A stretch of 64,000 nucleotides of DNA. Source: Diphasiastrum complanatum (taxonomy: Eukaryota > Streptophyta > Lycopodiopsida > Lycopodiales > Lycopodiaceae). The stretch spans positions 1 to 64,000 of the forward strand of contig MU832059.1 of the NCBI GenBank assembly GCA_029204225.1, given 5' to 3'. The notes under the pieces were generated by a model that saw only the letters and a program-made list of their open reading frames with translations, did not search any database and was not told the origin of the DNA. This document shows, in pieces, positions 44,685 through 54,059 of the stretch; position 1 is the first letter of the stretch, and each line of letters opens with the position of its first letter. The translations under genes and the position numbers were made by a program.

Positions 44685-46160
44685 ATGGCATCTATAAATG
44701 CATATATTTTGGATACTAATGAAAGGCTCAACAAAACTAACTATTCCATATGGAAAGTTAGAATGGAATCTATCATGATCATGCAAGATCTGATGGAAAT
44801 TGTAAATGGTAAGGAGGGTGAACCTATTCATCCTCAAGAAAAAGCCAAATACATCAAGAGGTGCAATGTTGCACTACATTGCATAAAAATGAATGTTGCA
44901 AATGAACTCTTAAGAGAGGTAGGAGATTGCACTTCAGCTCAAGATGCTTGGGAGACTTTGCAAAAGGTCTATGAATCCAAGAACCAAACTAGAATGTTAG
45001 CTTTGAAGAATCAAATCTATAGAAGCTATCAAAAGAAAGGAGAGAGTGCACATACTTTTGTCCTAAGAGTAAAAGAATTGAACAAAGAGCTAGCCTTTAT
45101 AGGTGAACCTATCAAGGATGAAGAGCTTGTTCAACTCATATTGAATGGACTAAGCTTTGAATTTGACAATTTGGTTCAGGGATATGCAATTATGGGTAAG
45201 CTACCCATACTTGAAGAACTCCAAGGCACGCTCATGGCCGAGGAATCAAGAAGGAGCCAAATGCAAGAGAGGATGGATAGGCTTTCCATCCAAGGTGGAG
45301 ATGACCAAGCTCTCTTCACCAAAGGCAAAGGCAAGTCCAAAGGCAAAGGATCAACATTCAAGAAGTCTACAAAGCTTGAGGATCAAGAAGGACCCCCAAA
45401 GGCATCTCCATCAACCACCAAAGTCAAGAAGGACAAATCAAAGGTGAAGTGCTACTATTGTAGCAAGATGGGGCATTATGCCTCGGAATGCTTCAAGAGG
45501 AAGCAAGATCAAAGCCAAGCCAACATGAGCAAAGAGGAGGAGGAGGAGAGTTCACATGAGGACTCTCTCATGATGTCCATATTTTCTTCAACAAGCTTCA
45601 AAGGAGAAGATCCTTGGTGGATTGACTCGGGTGCTAGTTCACACATGACTAGTAAAAGGGAGTTTTTCTCTTCTCTCTTATCTTATGATGGACCTATAAA
45701 GTCTATCTATACAACAAATGATGAAGCTTGTAAGATTGAAGGAGTTGGTAGCATTCCCCTTTGCTTAGGATCTTCCAAAAAGATCAACATAGAAGGTGTT
45801 TTGTACATTCCTACAATAACAAAGAATCTACTAAGTGTTGGCCAAATGGTAGACAATGGTTTCAATGTTGACTTTGCTTCAAATGAATGTTTCATCAAGA
45901 AGAAGGGTAAGATAGTGGCTAAGGGCACTAGACTTGGCAAAATTTATAAGCTGGATGCATTTGTGGATACTAATGTTGTCATGTTGGCCGAGAAGAGCAA
46001 GATATCTACCTTTACTTTATGGCACAAAAGACTTGGACATGTCAACTCGGGTTCCATGGAGGCTATGATCAAGGAGGAGTATGCTTTAGGCCTACCAAGG
46101 TCTATTGGGAAGGAAGACAAGGTTTGTGAAGCTTGTGCCTTATCCAAGGCACATAAGTAG
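44685..46160 (+). CDS. Copia Z gag-protease-integrase N-terminus
   Basis: First 491 codons of the polyprotein. Gag 1-250 opens with the RLNKTNYSIWKVRM block and has a Lys/Gly/Ser-rich stretch near 210-250. Zinc knuckle CYYCSKMGHYASEC at 256-269. Protease site IDSGASSHM with Asp314. Pre-integrase region (YIPTITKNLLSVGQM), then the integrase zinc domain with His447 (HKRLGH) and CEAC. It ends at TAG (46158-46160) after SKAHK, and the same frame continues at once at 46161, so this is one ORF cut by a nonsense codon. A CAG would fit the family here. The 800-bp leader between PBS and ATG has no other long frame. Confidence 0.9.
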   Translation: MASINAYILDTNERLNKTNYSIWKVRMESIMIMQDLMEIVNGKEGEPIHPQEKAKYIKRCNVALHCIKMNVANELLREVGDCTSAQDAWETLQKVYESKNQTRMLALKNQIYRSYQKKGESAHTFVLRVKELNKELAFIGEPIKDEELVQLILNGLSFEFDNLVQGYAIMGKLPILEELQGTLMAEESRRSQMQERMDRLSIQGGDDQALFTKGKGKSKGKGSTFKKSTKLEDQEGPPKASPSTTKVKKDKSKVKCYYCSKMGHYASECFKRKQDQSQANMSKEEEEESSHEDSLMMSIFSSTSFKGEDPWWIDSGASSHMTSKREFFSSLLSYDGPIKSIYTTNDEACKIEGVGSIPLCLGSSKKINIEGVLYIPTITKNLLSVGQMVDNGFNVDFASNECFIKKKGKIVAKGTRLGKIYKLDAFVDTNVVMLAEKSKISTFTLWHKRLGHVNSGSMEAMIKEEYALGLPRSIGKEDKVCEACALSKAHK

Positions 46161-48146
46161 GTGTTTCCTAACTCCATCACAAAGTCATCTCATTCTCTTG
46201 AACTCATACACTCGGATGTGCACATTGCTAGCACCAAATCTAATGGAGGTTCATCCATGTTTTTAACCTTCATTGATGACTACTCAAGATATTGTTGGGT
46301 GTTCTTACTTTCCTTCAAGTCTCAAGTATTTGATACTTTTGTAAAGTTCAAGTTGTTTGTGGAAAAGCATCATAATCATAGCATCAAGATTCTTAGAAGT
46401 GACAATGGTGGAGAATTCATCTCCAATGAGTTTAAGGCCTTTTGTGAGGAGGAAGGGATCAAGAAAGAGACTTCTTGTCCTTACACTCCTCAACAAAATG
46501 GAGTTGCTGAAAGAAGGAATAGAACATTATGTGAATGTTCTAAGGCTTTAAGATTAGATGCTTGTTTGCCCAAATCCTTTTGGGGTGAGTCTCTTGTATG
46601 TGCAAACTACTTGATGAATAGGGTGTCTTGCAAAGCAATTGAAGGCAAAACTCCATATGAGATGTTGTATGGAAAGAAACCCAATCTTAATCACTTGAAA
46701 GTTTTTGGGTGTATATGTTATGTGCATGTGCCATTGGAAACAAGAACCAAGGAGGATCCATCTTCCACAAGAGGGATCATGCTTGGATATGCAAGCTCAA
46801 GCAAGGGCTACAAAGTCTATCTCCTATTCTTGAACAAATTTGTTGTTTCAAGGGATGTCATCTTTGATGAACATCATATGCATATGCTTGAAGAAGGCTC
46901 AAGTGCTCCAACAATCAAGAAGAAGATGGCCGAGGAGCAAGATCTTGGTTTTGAGGAGGAGCTCATGGAGGAGCAAGCACCAAACCCACCTATCACACCA
47001 AGGAGATCTTCAAGGGCAAAAGTGGAGCCATCAAGGCTCACATATCAAGGCAAAGGACAGCAAGTTGAGGGTATATCATCCACTTCTTATGCTTTATTCA
47101 GTTTTGAAGAACCGTCTAATGTTGAAGATGCATTGAACTCCAAAGAATGGTATAAAGCTATGTTGGATGAGTATGATGCCTTGATTGAGAATGAAACTTG
47201 GTTGCTTGTTGAGAGACCTCAAAGGAATGTAATAGGATGCAAGTGGGTCTTCAAGCTTAAGTTGAATGCAAATGGGAGTGTTAACAAACATAAAGCAAGA
47301 TTAGTTGCAAAAGGTTATGCTCAAGAGAGAGGGATAGACTATGAGGAAACTTTTGCACCCGTGGCCAAGATGGTCACAATAAGACTAATCATTGCACTTG
47401 CATCACATTTTGGATGGATTCTATGTCAAATGGATGTCTCTAATGCTTTCTTGAATGGTTTTTTGGAAGAGGATATCTATATGGAGCAGCCACAAGGGTT
47501 CATCAAGCATGGAATGGAGAACAAAGTATGCCATCTCCAAAGAAGCATCTATGGCTTGAAGCAAGCCTCGAGATCTTGGAATTCAAGACTACATTGCTAT
47601 CTTATTTCACTTTCTTTTGTTCAAAGTGAATATGATCCCACTCTTTACATTAAGTTTGATGATGTTGGTATTGTACTTTTACTCATTTATGTAGATGACA
47701 TCATCATTAGTGGAAATAGTGTTGATGGTATTGAAAAAATCAAGATAGATCTATCCTTAGAGTTCAAGATGGTAGATCTAGGGTGTCTTCACTTCATCTT
47801 AGGCATAGAAGTACTTAGAGGGTCTGATTTTATCTTTATAAGTCAAGTAAACTATGCTCAAAGTCTTTTGAAGAAGTTTAAGATGGAAGTATGCAAAAGT
47901 GTTGACACACCAATGGAGCAAGATGTAAAAGTGCCAAATGAAGATGATGAAAGATCCTTCATGGACATCACTTTGTTTAGGCAACTTATAGGTTCCTTAA
48001 TGTGGATCACTATAACTAGACCAGATCTTAGCTTTAGTGTATGTAGGTTGAGCCAATCCATGCAAAAGCCATTGAATATCCATTGGAAAAAGGCTAAGAG
48101 GATTCTAAGACACATCGGGTACATTGGATTTTGGGATTCTATATAG
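46161..48146 (+). CDS. Copia Z integrase core and reverse transcriptase
   Basis: In-frame continuation after the TAG; the first codon (GTG) is not a true start. Integrase catalytic residues lie in IHSDVH (about 46213), RSDNGGEF (Asp codon 46401) and GVAERRN (Glu codon 46509), spacing D-35-E. Then VFGCICYVHVP, SRDVIFDE, a Glu/Pro linker, and RT: ALIENETWLLVERP, CKWVFKLK, QMDVSNAFLNG, QPQGFIKHGM, YGLKQASRSW, YVDDIIISG (47688 onward), GSLMWITITRPDL. All catalytic residues are present. The frame is lost near 48116-48124 (RHI, then GYIGFWDSI and stop); RNase H continues in another frame. Confidence 0.92.
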   Translation: MFPNSITKSSHSLELIHSDVHIASTKSNGGSSMFLTFIDDYSRYCWVFLLSFKSQVFDTFVKFKLFVEKHHNHSIKILRSDNGGEFISNEFKAFCEEEGIKKETSCPYTPQQNGVAERRNRTLCECSKALRLDACLPKSFWGESLVCANYLMNRVSCKAIEGKTPYEMLYGKKPNLNHLKVFGCICYVHVPLETRTKEDPSSTRGIMLGYASSSKGYKVYLLFLNKFVVSRDVIFDEHHMHMLEEGSSAPTIKKKMAEEQDLGFEEELMEEQAPNPPITPRRSSRAKVEPSRLTYQGKGQQVEGISSTSYALFSFEEPSNVEDALNSKEWYKAMLDEYDALIENETWLLVERPQRNVIGCKWVFKLKLNANGSVNKHKARLVAKGYAQERGIDYEETFAPVAKMVTIRLIIALASHFGWILCQMDVSNAFLNGFLEEDIYMEQPQGFIKHGMENKVCHLQRSIYGLKQASRSWNSRLHCYLISLSFVQSEYDPTLYIKFDDVGIVLLLIYVDDIIISGNSVDGIEKIKIDLSLEFKMVDLGCLHFILGIEVLRGSDFIFISQVNYAQSLLKKFKMEVCKSVDTPMEQDVKVPNEDDERSFMDITLFRQLIGSLMWITITRPDLSFSVCRLSQSMQKPLNIHWKKAKRILRHIGYIGFWDSI

Positions 48147-48651
48147 AGGAGATGTGATTAACCTTCATGCATTTGGTGATTCAGATTTTGCAGGGGACAA
48201 GAGGGATAGGAAATCAACAAGTGCCTATTCAACTTTCATAGGAGAAGGTGTGGTTTCATGGCTTTCAAAAAAGCAAGAAACTATATCTCTATCTTCAACC
48301 GAGGCCGAGTACAAAGCTTTGACAACCACTACAAAGGAGGTACTTTGGATCAAGAGATTATTGGTGGAACTAAAGATCATGGATTCAGAGGAGGCACCAA
48401 TCATCTACAATGACAATATATCAGCCCAACACCTTGCATCTAACCCAATCTTCCATGCAAGATCTAAGCACATTGAGATATGCCATCACTTTGTGAGAAA
48501 AATGGTGCAAGCCAAGGAGATTGCTTTGGAGCATGTTCCAAGCAATGAATGTGTAGCTGATCTACTTACTAAACCACTTCAAAAGACACCTTTTATGAAG
48601 TTCAGATCATCACTTGGAGTGATTAGTAAAGCAATGATTGAACCAAGCTAG
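48124..48651 (+). CDS. Copia Z RNase H
   Basis: Frame continuing after the small indel: LDFGILYRGD-type start, GDSDFAGDK (catalytic Asp), WLSKKQETISLSSTEAEYKA (catalytic Glu), IIYNDNISA (Asp), HARSKHIEI and the tail LTKPLQKTPFMKF. It ends at TAG 48649-48651, just before the polypurine tract. The ATG at 48124 is incidental; the domain belongs to the polyprotein. Confidence 0.9.
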   Translation: MDFGILYRGDVINLHAFGDSDFAGDKRDRKSTSAYSTFIGEGVVSWLSKKQETISLSSTEAEYKALTTTTKEVLWIKRLLVELKIMDSEEAPIIYNDNISAQHLASNPIFHARSKHIEICHHFVRKMVQAKEIALEHVPSNECVADLLTKPLQKTPFMKFRSSLGVISKAMIEPS

Positions 48652-48652
48652 A

Positions 48653-48665
48653 TAGTGAGGAGGAG
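48653..48665 (+). other. Copia Z polypurine tract
   Basis: TAGTGAGGAGGAG ends exactly where the 3' LTR TGTTAAAAA begins; the usual site for plus-strand priming. Confidence 0.85.
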
Positions 48666-49347
48666 TGTTAAAAATTCACAATTCTAGCTTGACTAGTTTT
48701 GGTCATATGACTTGTAAATAGTTAGATGGTCATGATGTGGCTTGTCACACGTGCCAAATAGCATAGGATTCCATTCATAAGGATGTTCTCAAGTAGACCT
48801 AAGTGTTAGAACCTTTGGAATGAGTCCAAATTATGCTTAGATACAAGGGAGAAAAAATAGGAGCTATTTTTGGTAATTTTTGCATTGTTGAGGGATCTCC
48901 AAGATTCCAACCCTAACTTGGTAGGGATGAAAGATCCACCAAAATTAGCATTAGGGATAGGTTTAGGGCTACTCATACCTGCCCAAAACCGTGATGGATC
49001 ATGTATATATAGGTGATGATATCTCACCAAAATCAATCAAGCAATTTCATGTTTTTTCTCTCATAATGGTGCAATTGCTCTCTATGTTCATAATTGTTTG
49101 AGTACTTGTGATTACTAATGATTATAGGATTGAATGTAGGTCTGGTGTACAGTAGTCAGACTGTGGGAGGCCGTACTTTCACACGTGTGAAGCCTTCTTC
49201 AAGGATTTGGGCCATTTAGTGAGGTTCAAGCATAGATTTTTGATGGATTTTGATGGTTCAACTTGTGCTAATCTTATGAAATCATAATCTATTGTTTCCC
49301 TCATCATTTCAAGTGTTTTAGGATCCTTATTTGCTGTAATTTTTACA
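48666..49347 (+). mobile_element. Copia Z 3' LTR
   Basis: Same length and ends as the 5' LTR; by eye one difference in 682 bases. It repeats the GGCCGTACT/TTCACACGTGTGAA module at 49169-49191. Confidence 0.95.
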
Positions 49348-49359
49348 TGGTATCAGAGC
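49348..49359 (+). other. PBS copy outside the 3' LTR of Z
   Basis: TGGTATCAGAGC, identical to the PBS at 43874-43885, sits outside the 3' LTR. The next bases (ACAACACAAGGCCAAGAG) are Y LTR sequence, as shown by 54213 onward. The 12 bases are therefore part of the inserted DNA, not of the target, except that GAG could be shared with the target. Confidence 0.85.
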
Positions 49360-49971
49360 ACAACACAAGGCCAAGAGATACACAAAATAGAGCGACTGTA
49401 ATGTCAGTTTGGTTTTAGAGCGAGATCGTCAGTGTCTCGCTCCTTGGCGGATTGACTCTCTGCTCTTTCGTTGTGTTCTGCTTGTTGGCAGACTTTCATG
49501 CACAACTATGGTATTTTTGCTTTCTTACTCTATTCGCTACATCTCTCTCTCTCTGTTTCTTATAGATCTCTGTATTCACTATTTTTTTTTCTTGGTTATG
49601 ATCCAGAGAAGATCGTTTATATTTCCATTGTGTTGAGTTTACAAGATAACTAAACGTAGAATCACAAGACTAGTTAACACTAATCATTGTTGCTATTCGT
49701 TTCAGTTGGACACGAAGCCCATTGAGCTGCCAACTGGCAGCACAAAGGATTTCTCTTCGTTTGTTTCGTTCTTTTCATTTCTTTTCGTAGTTTTCGTTCT
49801 GTGCCCCTTTTGTGGTTTGCGATCCTGGAGGTGTGTTTACGATTCGCGATTGATTCACGAATCGTTTGTGCTTTGAGTCAAAGAGACGTTGACTGTCACG
49901 AATTGTTCTCGTTTGACCTTCGTGTCTTGTTCGTGCCGCGACAAAGTTGCAAGAGTTCACCATTTCTAACA
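49360..49971 (-). mobile_element. Copia Y 3' LTR, inner part
   Basis: Matches 54213-54834 of the 5' LTR of Y. On the minus strand it begins TGTTAGAAATGG after a polypurine tract GGTTCAAGAGGGAG (49972-49985, minus). Confidence 0.9.
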
Positions 49972-49989
49972 CTCCCTCTTGAACCTTGC

Positions 49990-50380
49990 AGCTTTGTTCG
50001 TTCAATCCAATTGTGCCTCTTTGCTTGATAAAGAGTGGCCTGTCGAGCGGTTTCGTGAGGAGATCTGCAATCATACTTTCTAATTCTATGAACTAGACTT
50101 GGAGCTCTCCTTTCGAGATCAAATCTCGAATGTAATGGTACTTCAGAGGAATGTGCTTCATCTTTGAATGGAAGACAGGATCCTGGGACAGATAGATGGC
50201 ACTCTGGGAGTCCATCATCATCGTGCTTGGCCCCTCTTGTGGTATACTGATTGCTTCCAACATCATCCACAGCCACACTACCTCATTCGCCACTTTTGAG
50301 GCTGCGACATACTCAGCTTCGCAAGAGGATTGAGCTACCAGGGTTTGCTTTTTGCATATCCAGCTGATTGCAGCTTCGCA
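49990..50380 (-). pseudogene. Copia Y RNase H
   Basis: Right to left: a weak start, then SSCEAEYVAASKVANEV in a broken frame (near 50290-50340), VVWLWMMLEAISIPQEG, MMMDSQSAIYLSQDPVFH (catalytic Asp), MKHIPLKYHYIRDLI, and the tail MIADLLTKPLDRPLF in another frame (50074). It stops just before the polypurine tract. Broken by stops and a frameshift near 50090 and 50290. Confidence 0.8.
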
Positions 50381-50382
50381 TG

Positions 50383-51061
50383 CTATTGTACATCCTCCAG
50401 TAATGGACTGTCATCCTTGCAGCTCGCCCAGTTCGCATCATTGTAGTGATGCAGCTCGAATCCTTTCTCCTCGTATCTAGCTCTGTAGGTTAATCCAATA
50501 TTCTGGGTACCCTTCAGATACTGTAGGATTCGTTTGGCCATTTGCCAATGTGCTAAACCAGGATTGGAACAGAATTGGCTCAATGCGTAAACAGAGAAGG
50601 CCAGATCTAGTCTGGTACAGATTTTCAAGTACATCAGACTCCCGATTAAGTTTTGGTAGGGTATACCTGCCATCTTCTGTTCTTTCTCTTCTGTTTTTGG
50701 GCAATCCTGTTTCGTGAGCTTGGCTCCAGCTATCATTGGTGTGGCTTTCTCTTTGCAGTCCATCATGTGGTACTGCTTCAGCACTTTTCTGGTGTATTCT
50801 GACTGACTCAAGTGCATTTCGCCATTTGTTCGATCTCTTCTGATCTCCAGCCCTAGGCATTTTGTTGCTTCTCCAAGATTTGTGATTTCATAGCTTTCAG
50901 AAATTTGACTCTTCGTGTCTTTGATCAGCATCAAGGAATTTCCTATCATCAGCGAATCATCCACAAAAATGGTTAGTATCACAAAATCCTTTCCTACTCT
51001 TTTGATGTAGACATTACAGTCTAGTTGAGTAGGGTTGAAGTCTAGAGACTTCAGAAGACCA
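50383..51061 (-). pseudogene. Copia Y RT C-terminal part
   Basis: After the stop that closes the preceding frame (GLKQASRA then stop), RT resumes with the FVDDSLMIGN motif (ILTIFVDDSLM, both Asp present), ITNLGEATKCLGLEIRRDR, MYLKICTRLDLAFSVYAL, HWQMAKRILQYLKGT and, leading into RNase H, YNDANWASCKDD. Confidence 0.85.
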
Positions 51062-52660
51062 TCAAGCCCGTGATGCTTGTTTTAGACCGTAGATGCATCT
51101 CTGTAATTGACATACATATTGTCTGTTGTCGGGGTCTTCATAGCCTTCAGGTCGTTTCATGAAGATTTCTTCCTCTAGACCTCCATGGAGAAAGGTTGTT
51201 TTCATGTCAATCTGGTGAATTTCCAGATTATACTGTGTGGCGTATGCAAGGAGTAGCCTTATGCTTGTCATCTTCACCATGGGCGAATATGTATCGAAAT
51301 AGTCGACAACATATATCTGTGTGTAGCCCTTTGCGACAAGCCTTGCCTTGTAGCGGCCAATAGTGCCATCTGATTTAAGCTTTTTCTTGTACACCCACTT
51401 GCAGTTGACTATTTTCCTGTTTTCTGGCAGTGGCTCTAATGTCCATGCCTCGTTTTGCCTCATCGACTCGATCTCCTCTAGCATTGTCTGCTTCCAGAAT
51501 TCTCCCTCTGGACTTTGGATAGCTTCTTGATATGTTGCTGGCTCTTCTGTAAATTTGTAGTATTTGAACTGCGTGTCTTTGCTCCATTGAAGATTGTCAA
51601 AATAGCGGTCTGGAGGTCTTCTTTGTCTTGTTGACCTTTGAGGTTCGTTTCGGCGCTGCTCGAACATTTCTTGTTCGTGGGGTCGATCCTCTGCTTCCTG
51701 CTGCTCTAGAATTTGGGGCTCTGCATTTTGATTTGATGTATGTCCTGAATCTTCCTCTTGAATAGGCAGCAGTGTGAAGATCTCATGGCCTCTTTCATCT
51801 TTCAATCCAAGGAATGTGGACTCGTCGGACTTCACATATCTGCTCGAAACAACCTTCTTCGTGGTTGGATCATAGAGTCTGTACAAATGTATTCCGTTTG
51901 AGTAGCCGACCATGATTATTTGTTCGGATTTGTCATCGAACATGCTTCTCTTTTTCTTTGGAATGTGCTTGTATGCTGCACATCCAAACACTCGTACGTA
52001 TGACAGATCAAGCTTTCTGCCTGTCCACATTTTGTATGGTGTTTTGTTCTCCAGCGTTGTCGTTGTAGATCTGTTCTGCAGGTGTACAACTACAGCTATT
52101 GCCTCGGCCCAAAATTGACCTGGTAATTGAGCCTGTGACATCATGCATCTGGCTCCTTCAACTAGCGTTTTGTGTTTTCTTTCTGCCACACCATTGTATT
52201 CTAGTGTGTATGCAGGAGTGAACTGGTGTTCGATCCTCTGTTCTTCACAAAATCTTGAGAATTCTGTGCTTTTGTATTCACCTCCATTGTCACATCTAAG
52301 GATCTGTATCTTTTTTGAGGTGTGTCGCTCTGGGAATGCCACGAACTTCTTGAAAGAATCAAGTACTTTGAATTTCTTCTTCAAGTAGTAGATCATGGTC
52401 ATTCGGCTGTAATCATCTATGAATGTTAGAAAATATCTCGAACCTGAGAGCGAATCTGTTTTCATCGGTCCACACACATCAGAGTGGACGAGCTCAAGAA
52501 CTTCTTTGGCTCTTCTTCCCTCGTGTGTGAATGGATTTCGATGTTGCTTGCCTTTAAGACAAGCTTCGCAAAACTCAGCCTCTAGCCTTGAAATCTTGAG
52601 ACCTGTGACAATGTCCTTTCTGCTCATGTCATACAGGCTCCGCATGTTCAGATGATACAT
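51062..52660 (-). CDS. Copia Y integrase and RT N-terminal part
   Basis: A 532-codon open frame. C31 and C34 are the zinc ligands (FCEACLKGK); catalytic D61 (VHSDVCGP), D124 (LRCDNGGEY) and E160 (YNGVAERKH) have normal D-35-E spacing. Then VRVFGCAAYKHIPKKKR, a Gln/Glu/Arg-rich linker (residues about 300-370), and RT from MRQNEAWTLEPLPE through CKWVYKKKLKSDG, RYKARLVAKGYTQ, QIDMKTTFLHG to YGLKQASRA, where a stop cuts it. The zinc His residues lie upstream in a broken frame. Confidence 0.88.
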   Translation of the reverse strand: MYHLNMRSLYDMSRKDIVTGLKISRLEAEFCEACLKGKQHRNPFTHEGRRAKEVLELVHSDVCGPMKTDSLSGSRYFLTFIDDYSRMTMIYYLKKKFKVLDSFKKFVAFPERHTSKKIQILRCDNGGEYKSTEFSRFCEEQRIEHQFTPAYTLEYNGVAERKHKTLVEGARCMMSQAQLPGQFWAEAIAVVVHLQNRSTTTTLENKTPYKMWTGRKLDLSYVRVFGCAAYKHIPKKKRSMFDDKSEQIIMVGYSNGIHLYRLYDPTTKKVVSSRYVKSDESTFLGLKDERGHEIFTLLPIQEEDSGHTSNQNAEPQILEQQEAEDRPHEQEMFEQRRNEPQRSTRQRRPPDRYFDNLQWSKDTQFKYYKFTEEPATYQEAIQSPEGEFWKQTMLEEIESMRQNEAWTLEPLPENRKIVNCKWVYKKKLKSDGTIGRYKARLVAKGYTQIYVVDYFDTYSPMVKMTSIRLLLAYATQYNLEIHQIDMKTTFLHGGLEEEIFMKRPEGYEDPDNRQYVCQLQRCIYGLKQASRA

Positions 52661-52821
52661 TCTTCTATGCTAGAGCTGATTTTCATTTTTTGAAGCATTT
52701 AATATGCTTTCAGAGTTGCTGATTATTTTGGCCTGGTAGAAATTTCCTTCTCTGCATTCGACCGTCAGCAAGTTGTTTGTCGTCTTCTCGATCATACGGC
52801 AAGTGTTGCCATCGAACAAAC

Positions 52822-53313
52822 TCAAATGCCTAGATCTGCCATCTTGGAGACAGATAGCAGCTCCTTTCTGAGTGAGGGCACATAGAGTGCTCCTGACAAC
52901 TCTGCTTGGTCTGATAGTGTTCGTAGCTGTAGAGAGCCGATGCCTTTGACATCGTGTCTGCTTCCATCACCTAAAATCACTACTCTGTCGTTTTCGAGTT
53001 CACAAAAGTTGATCAAGATCTTCTTGTTGCAGGTTATGTGAGATGTTGCTCCTGAATCAATGACTACATCGTAGTCGTGTTTAGAGTAGCTTGTCGAAGC
53101 TTTGTCGAGTATCGTGAAAGTTTTGTCACCTCTTTCAGCATCCTTTGATGACTCTGCAACGTTTGTTTTTTCAGTTTTGTTTTTTTTTCTTTTTGGGTTG
53201 AATCTACAGCCGTATGCAAAATGCCCTTTCTTCTTGCAGTGCATGCAAGGTATTGCTGGATTGAACTAGCATTTGTTGGCCGTATGGCCTGGTTTGTGGC
53301 AGTGATTGTAGGA
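52822..53313 (-). pseudogene. Copia Y zinc knuckles and protease
   Basis: Two knuckles in tandem. The first is YNHCHKPGHTANKC (first Cys now Tyr), followed by a stop; the second, CMHCKKKGHFAYGC (about 53206-53247), is intact. Then a Lys-rich stretch and the protease site VIDSGATSHITC with its Asp, and the pre-integrase start ALYVPSLRKELLSVSKM. Confidence 0.85.
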
Positions 53314-53319
53314 AGAAGA

Positions 53320-53988
53320 TTACTGATTCGAGGACTTCATCTTCTCGAATCTTGGTTTGTTTTTGTTCTTCTTCTTTCCTTTCGTGAAGAGAGCCTTCTC
53401 TTGATCACTGCTTCCCTCTCCTTCATCTTCCATAAGTCTCTCATCAGCGACAAGACTGACTGCTTTGTCGAATGTCATATCTAGTAGAGTCAGTATGAGC
53501 ATTCTCAGCGGCTGATAGGATGTCGGTAGAGATTTCATGAAGTACATCAGCTGCTGTGGTGCTGGAACCTGGTGCTCCTGTCTTGATGCAACGAGTTGAG
53601 CGAAGATCGTTCTGATCTTCTCAACGTGTTGATCTAACTGATTACCATCCCACCGTATGGATTGCAGCTGATTGTGAAGGTGCAAGACTGAAGCTGCAGT
53701 CCTCACTTCATACTTCTGCTTTAATCTTTCCCACGCTGCATAGCTGCTTTTGCAGTCTTCACTCTGCATGTGTAGATCTTCATTTATGGACGAAACGACA
53801 ATCGCCATTGCACGCTCATCCTTTCTGATCCATTCAGCTCTTTTCGGGTCTCCCTCTGGAGGCTGCACCTCTGAGAGCTCGGTCACCGAACAAATGCCTT
53901 CGTCCATCAAGAGTGTTTTGATTTTGAATTTCCAGATTCTGTAATTTGCACCATCAAGACTGATTGCTACTCTGGTCTGGATTGTCAT
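53320..53988 (-). CDS. Copia Y gag
   Basis: A 222-codon frame from ATG 53988: LDGANYRIWKFKIKTLLMD, AWERLKQKYEVRT, LHLHNQLQSIRWDGNQ, then a Lys-rich tail (KGKKKNKNKPRFEK). It stops right before the zinc knuckles. The ATG lies 60 bp from the PBS, so the leader is very short. Confidence 0.85.
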   Translation of the reverse strand: MTIQTRVAISLDGANYRIWKFKIKTLLMDEGICSVTELSEVQPPEGDPKRAEWIRKDERAMAIVVSSINEDLHMQSEDCKSSYAAWERLKQKYEVRTAASVLHLHNQLQSIRWDGNQLDQHVEKIRTIFAQLVASRQEHQVPAPQQLMYFMKSLPTSYQPLRMLILTLLDMTFDKAVSLVADERLMEDEGEGSSDQEKALFTKGKKKNKNKPRFEKMKSSNQ

Positions 53989-54047
53989 AGCCCTATTTTG
54001 TTGTCTGGAAGAATCACTATTGGGATATCAGTAGTGATAACCTGTAG

Positions 54048-54059
54048 GCTCTGATACCA
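54048..54059 (-). other. Copia Y primer binding site
   Basis: Minus strand TGGTATCAGAGC, directly next to the TGTCGCGG edge (plus sense) of the LTR. Confidence 0.92.

Larger units (their letters stand above)
43192..49359 (+). mobile_element. Copia element Z (youngest), with extra PBS
   Basis: 5' LTR 43192-43873, PBS 43874-43885, one long coding region with an in-frame TAG and a frameshift, polypurine tract, 3' LTR 48666-49347, and then 12 more bases identical to the PBS (49348-49359). It lies inside the 3' LTR of Y. No target duplication: the flanks are GAAGA on the left and ACAAC after the extra PBS. The LTRs are both 682 bp and differ at one base by eye (TAGTATCC against TAGGATCC). Confidence 0.93.

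Noticed and set aside
49348-49359. PBS at 49348 as the start of another element downstream
   Set aside because: The next bases are Y LTR sequence in the opposite orientation, as shown by 54213 onward; no leader or gag follows.
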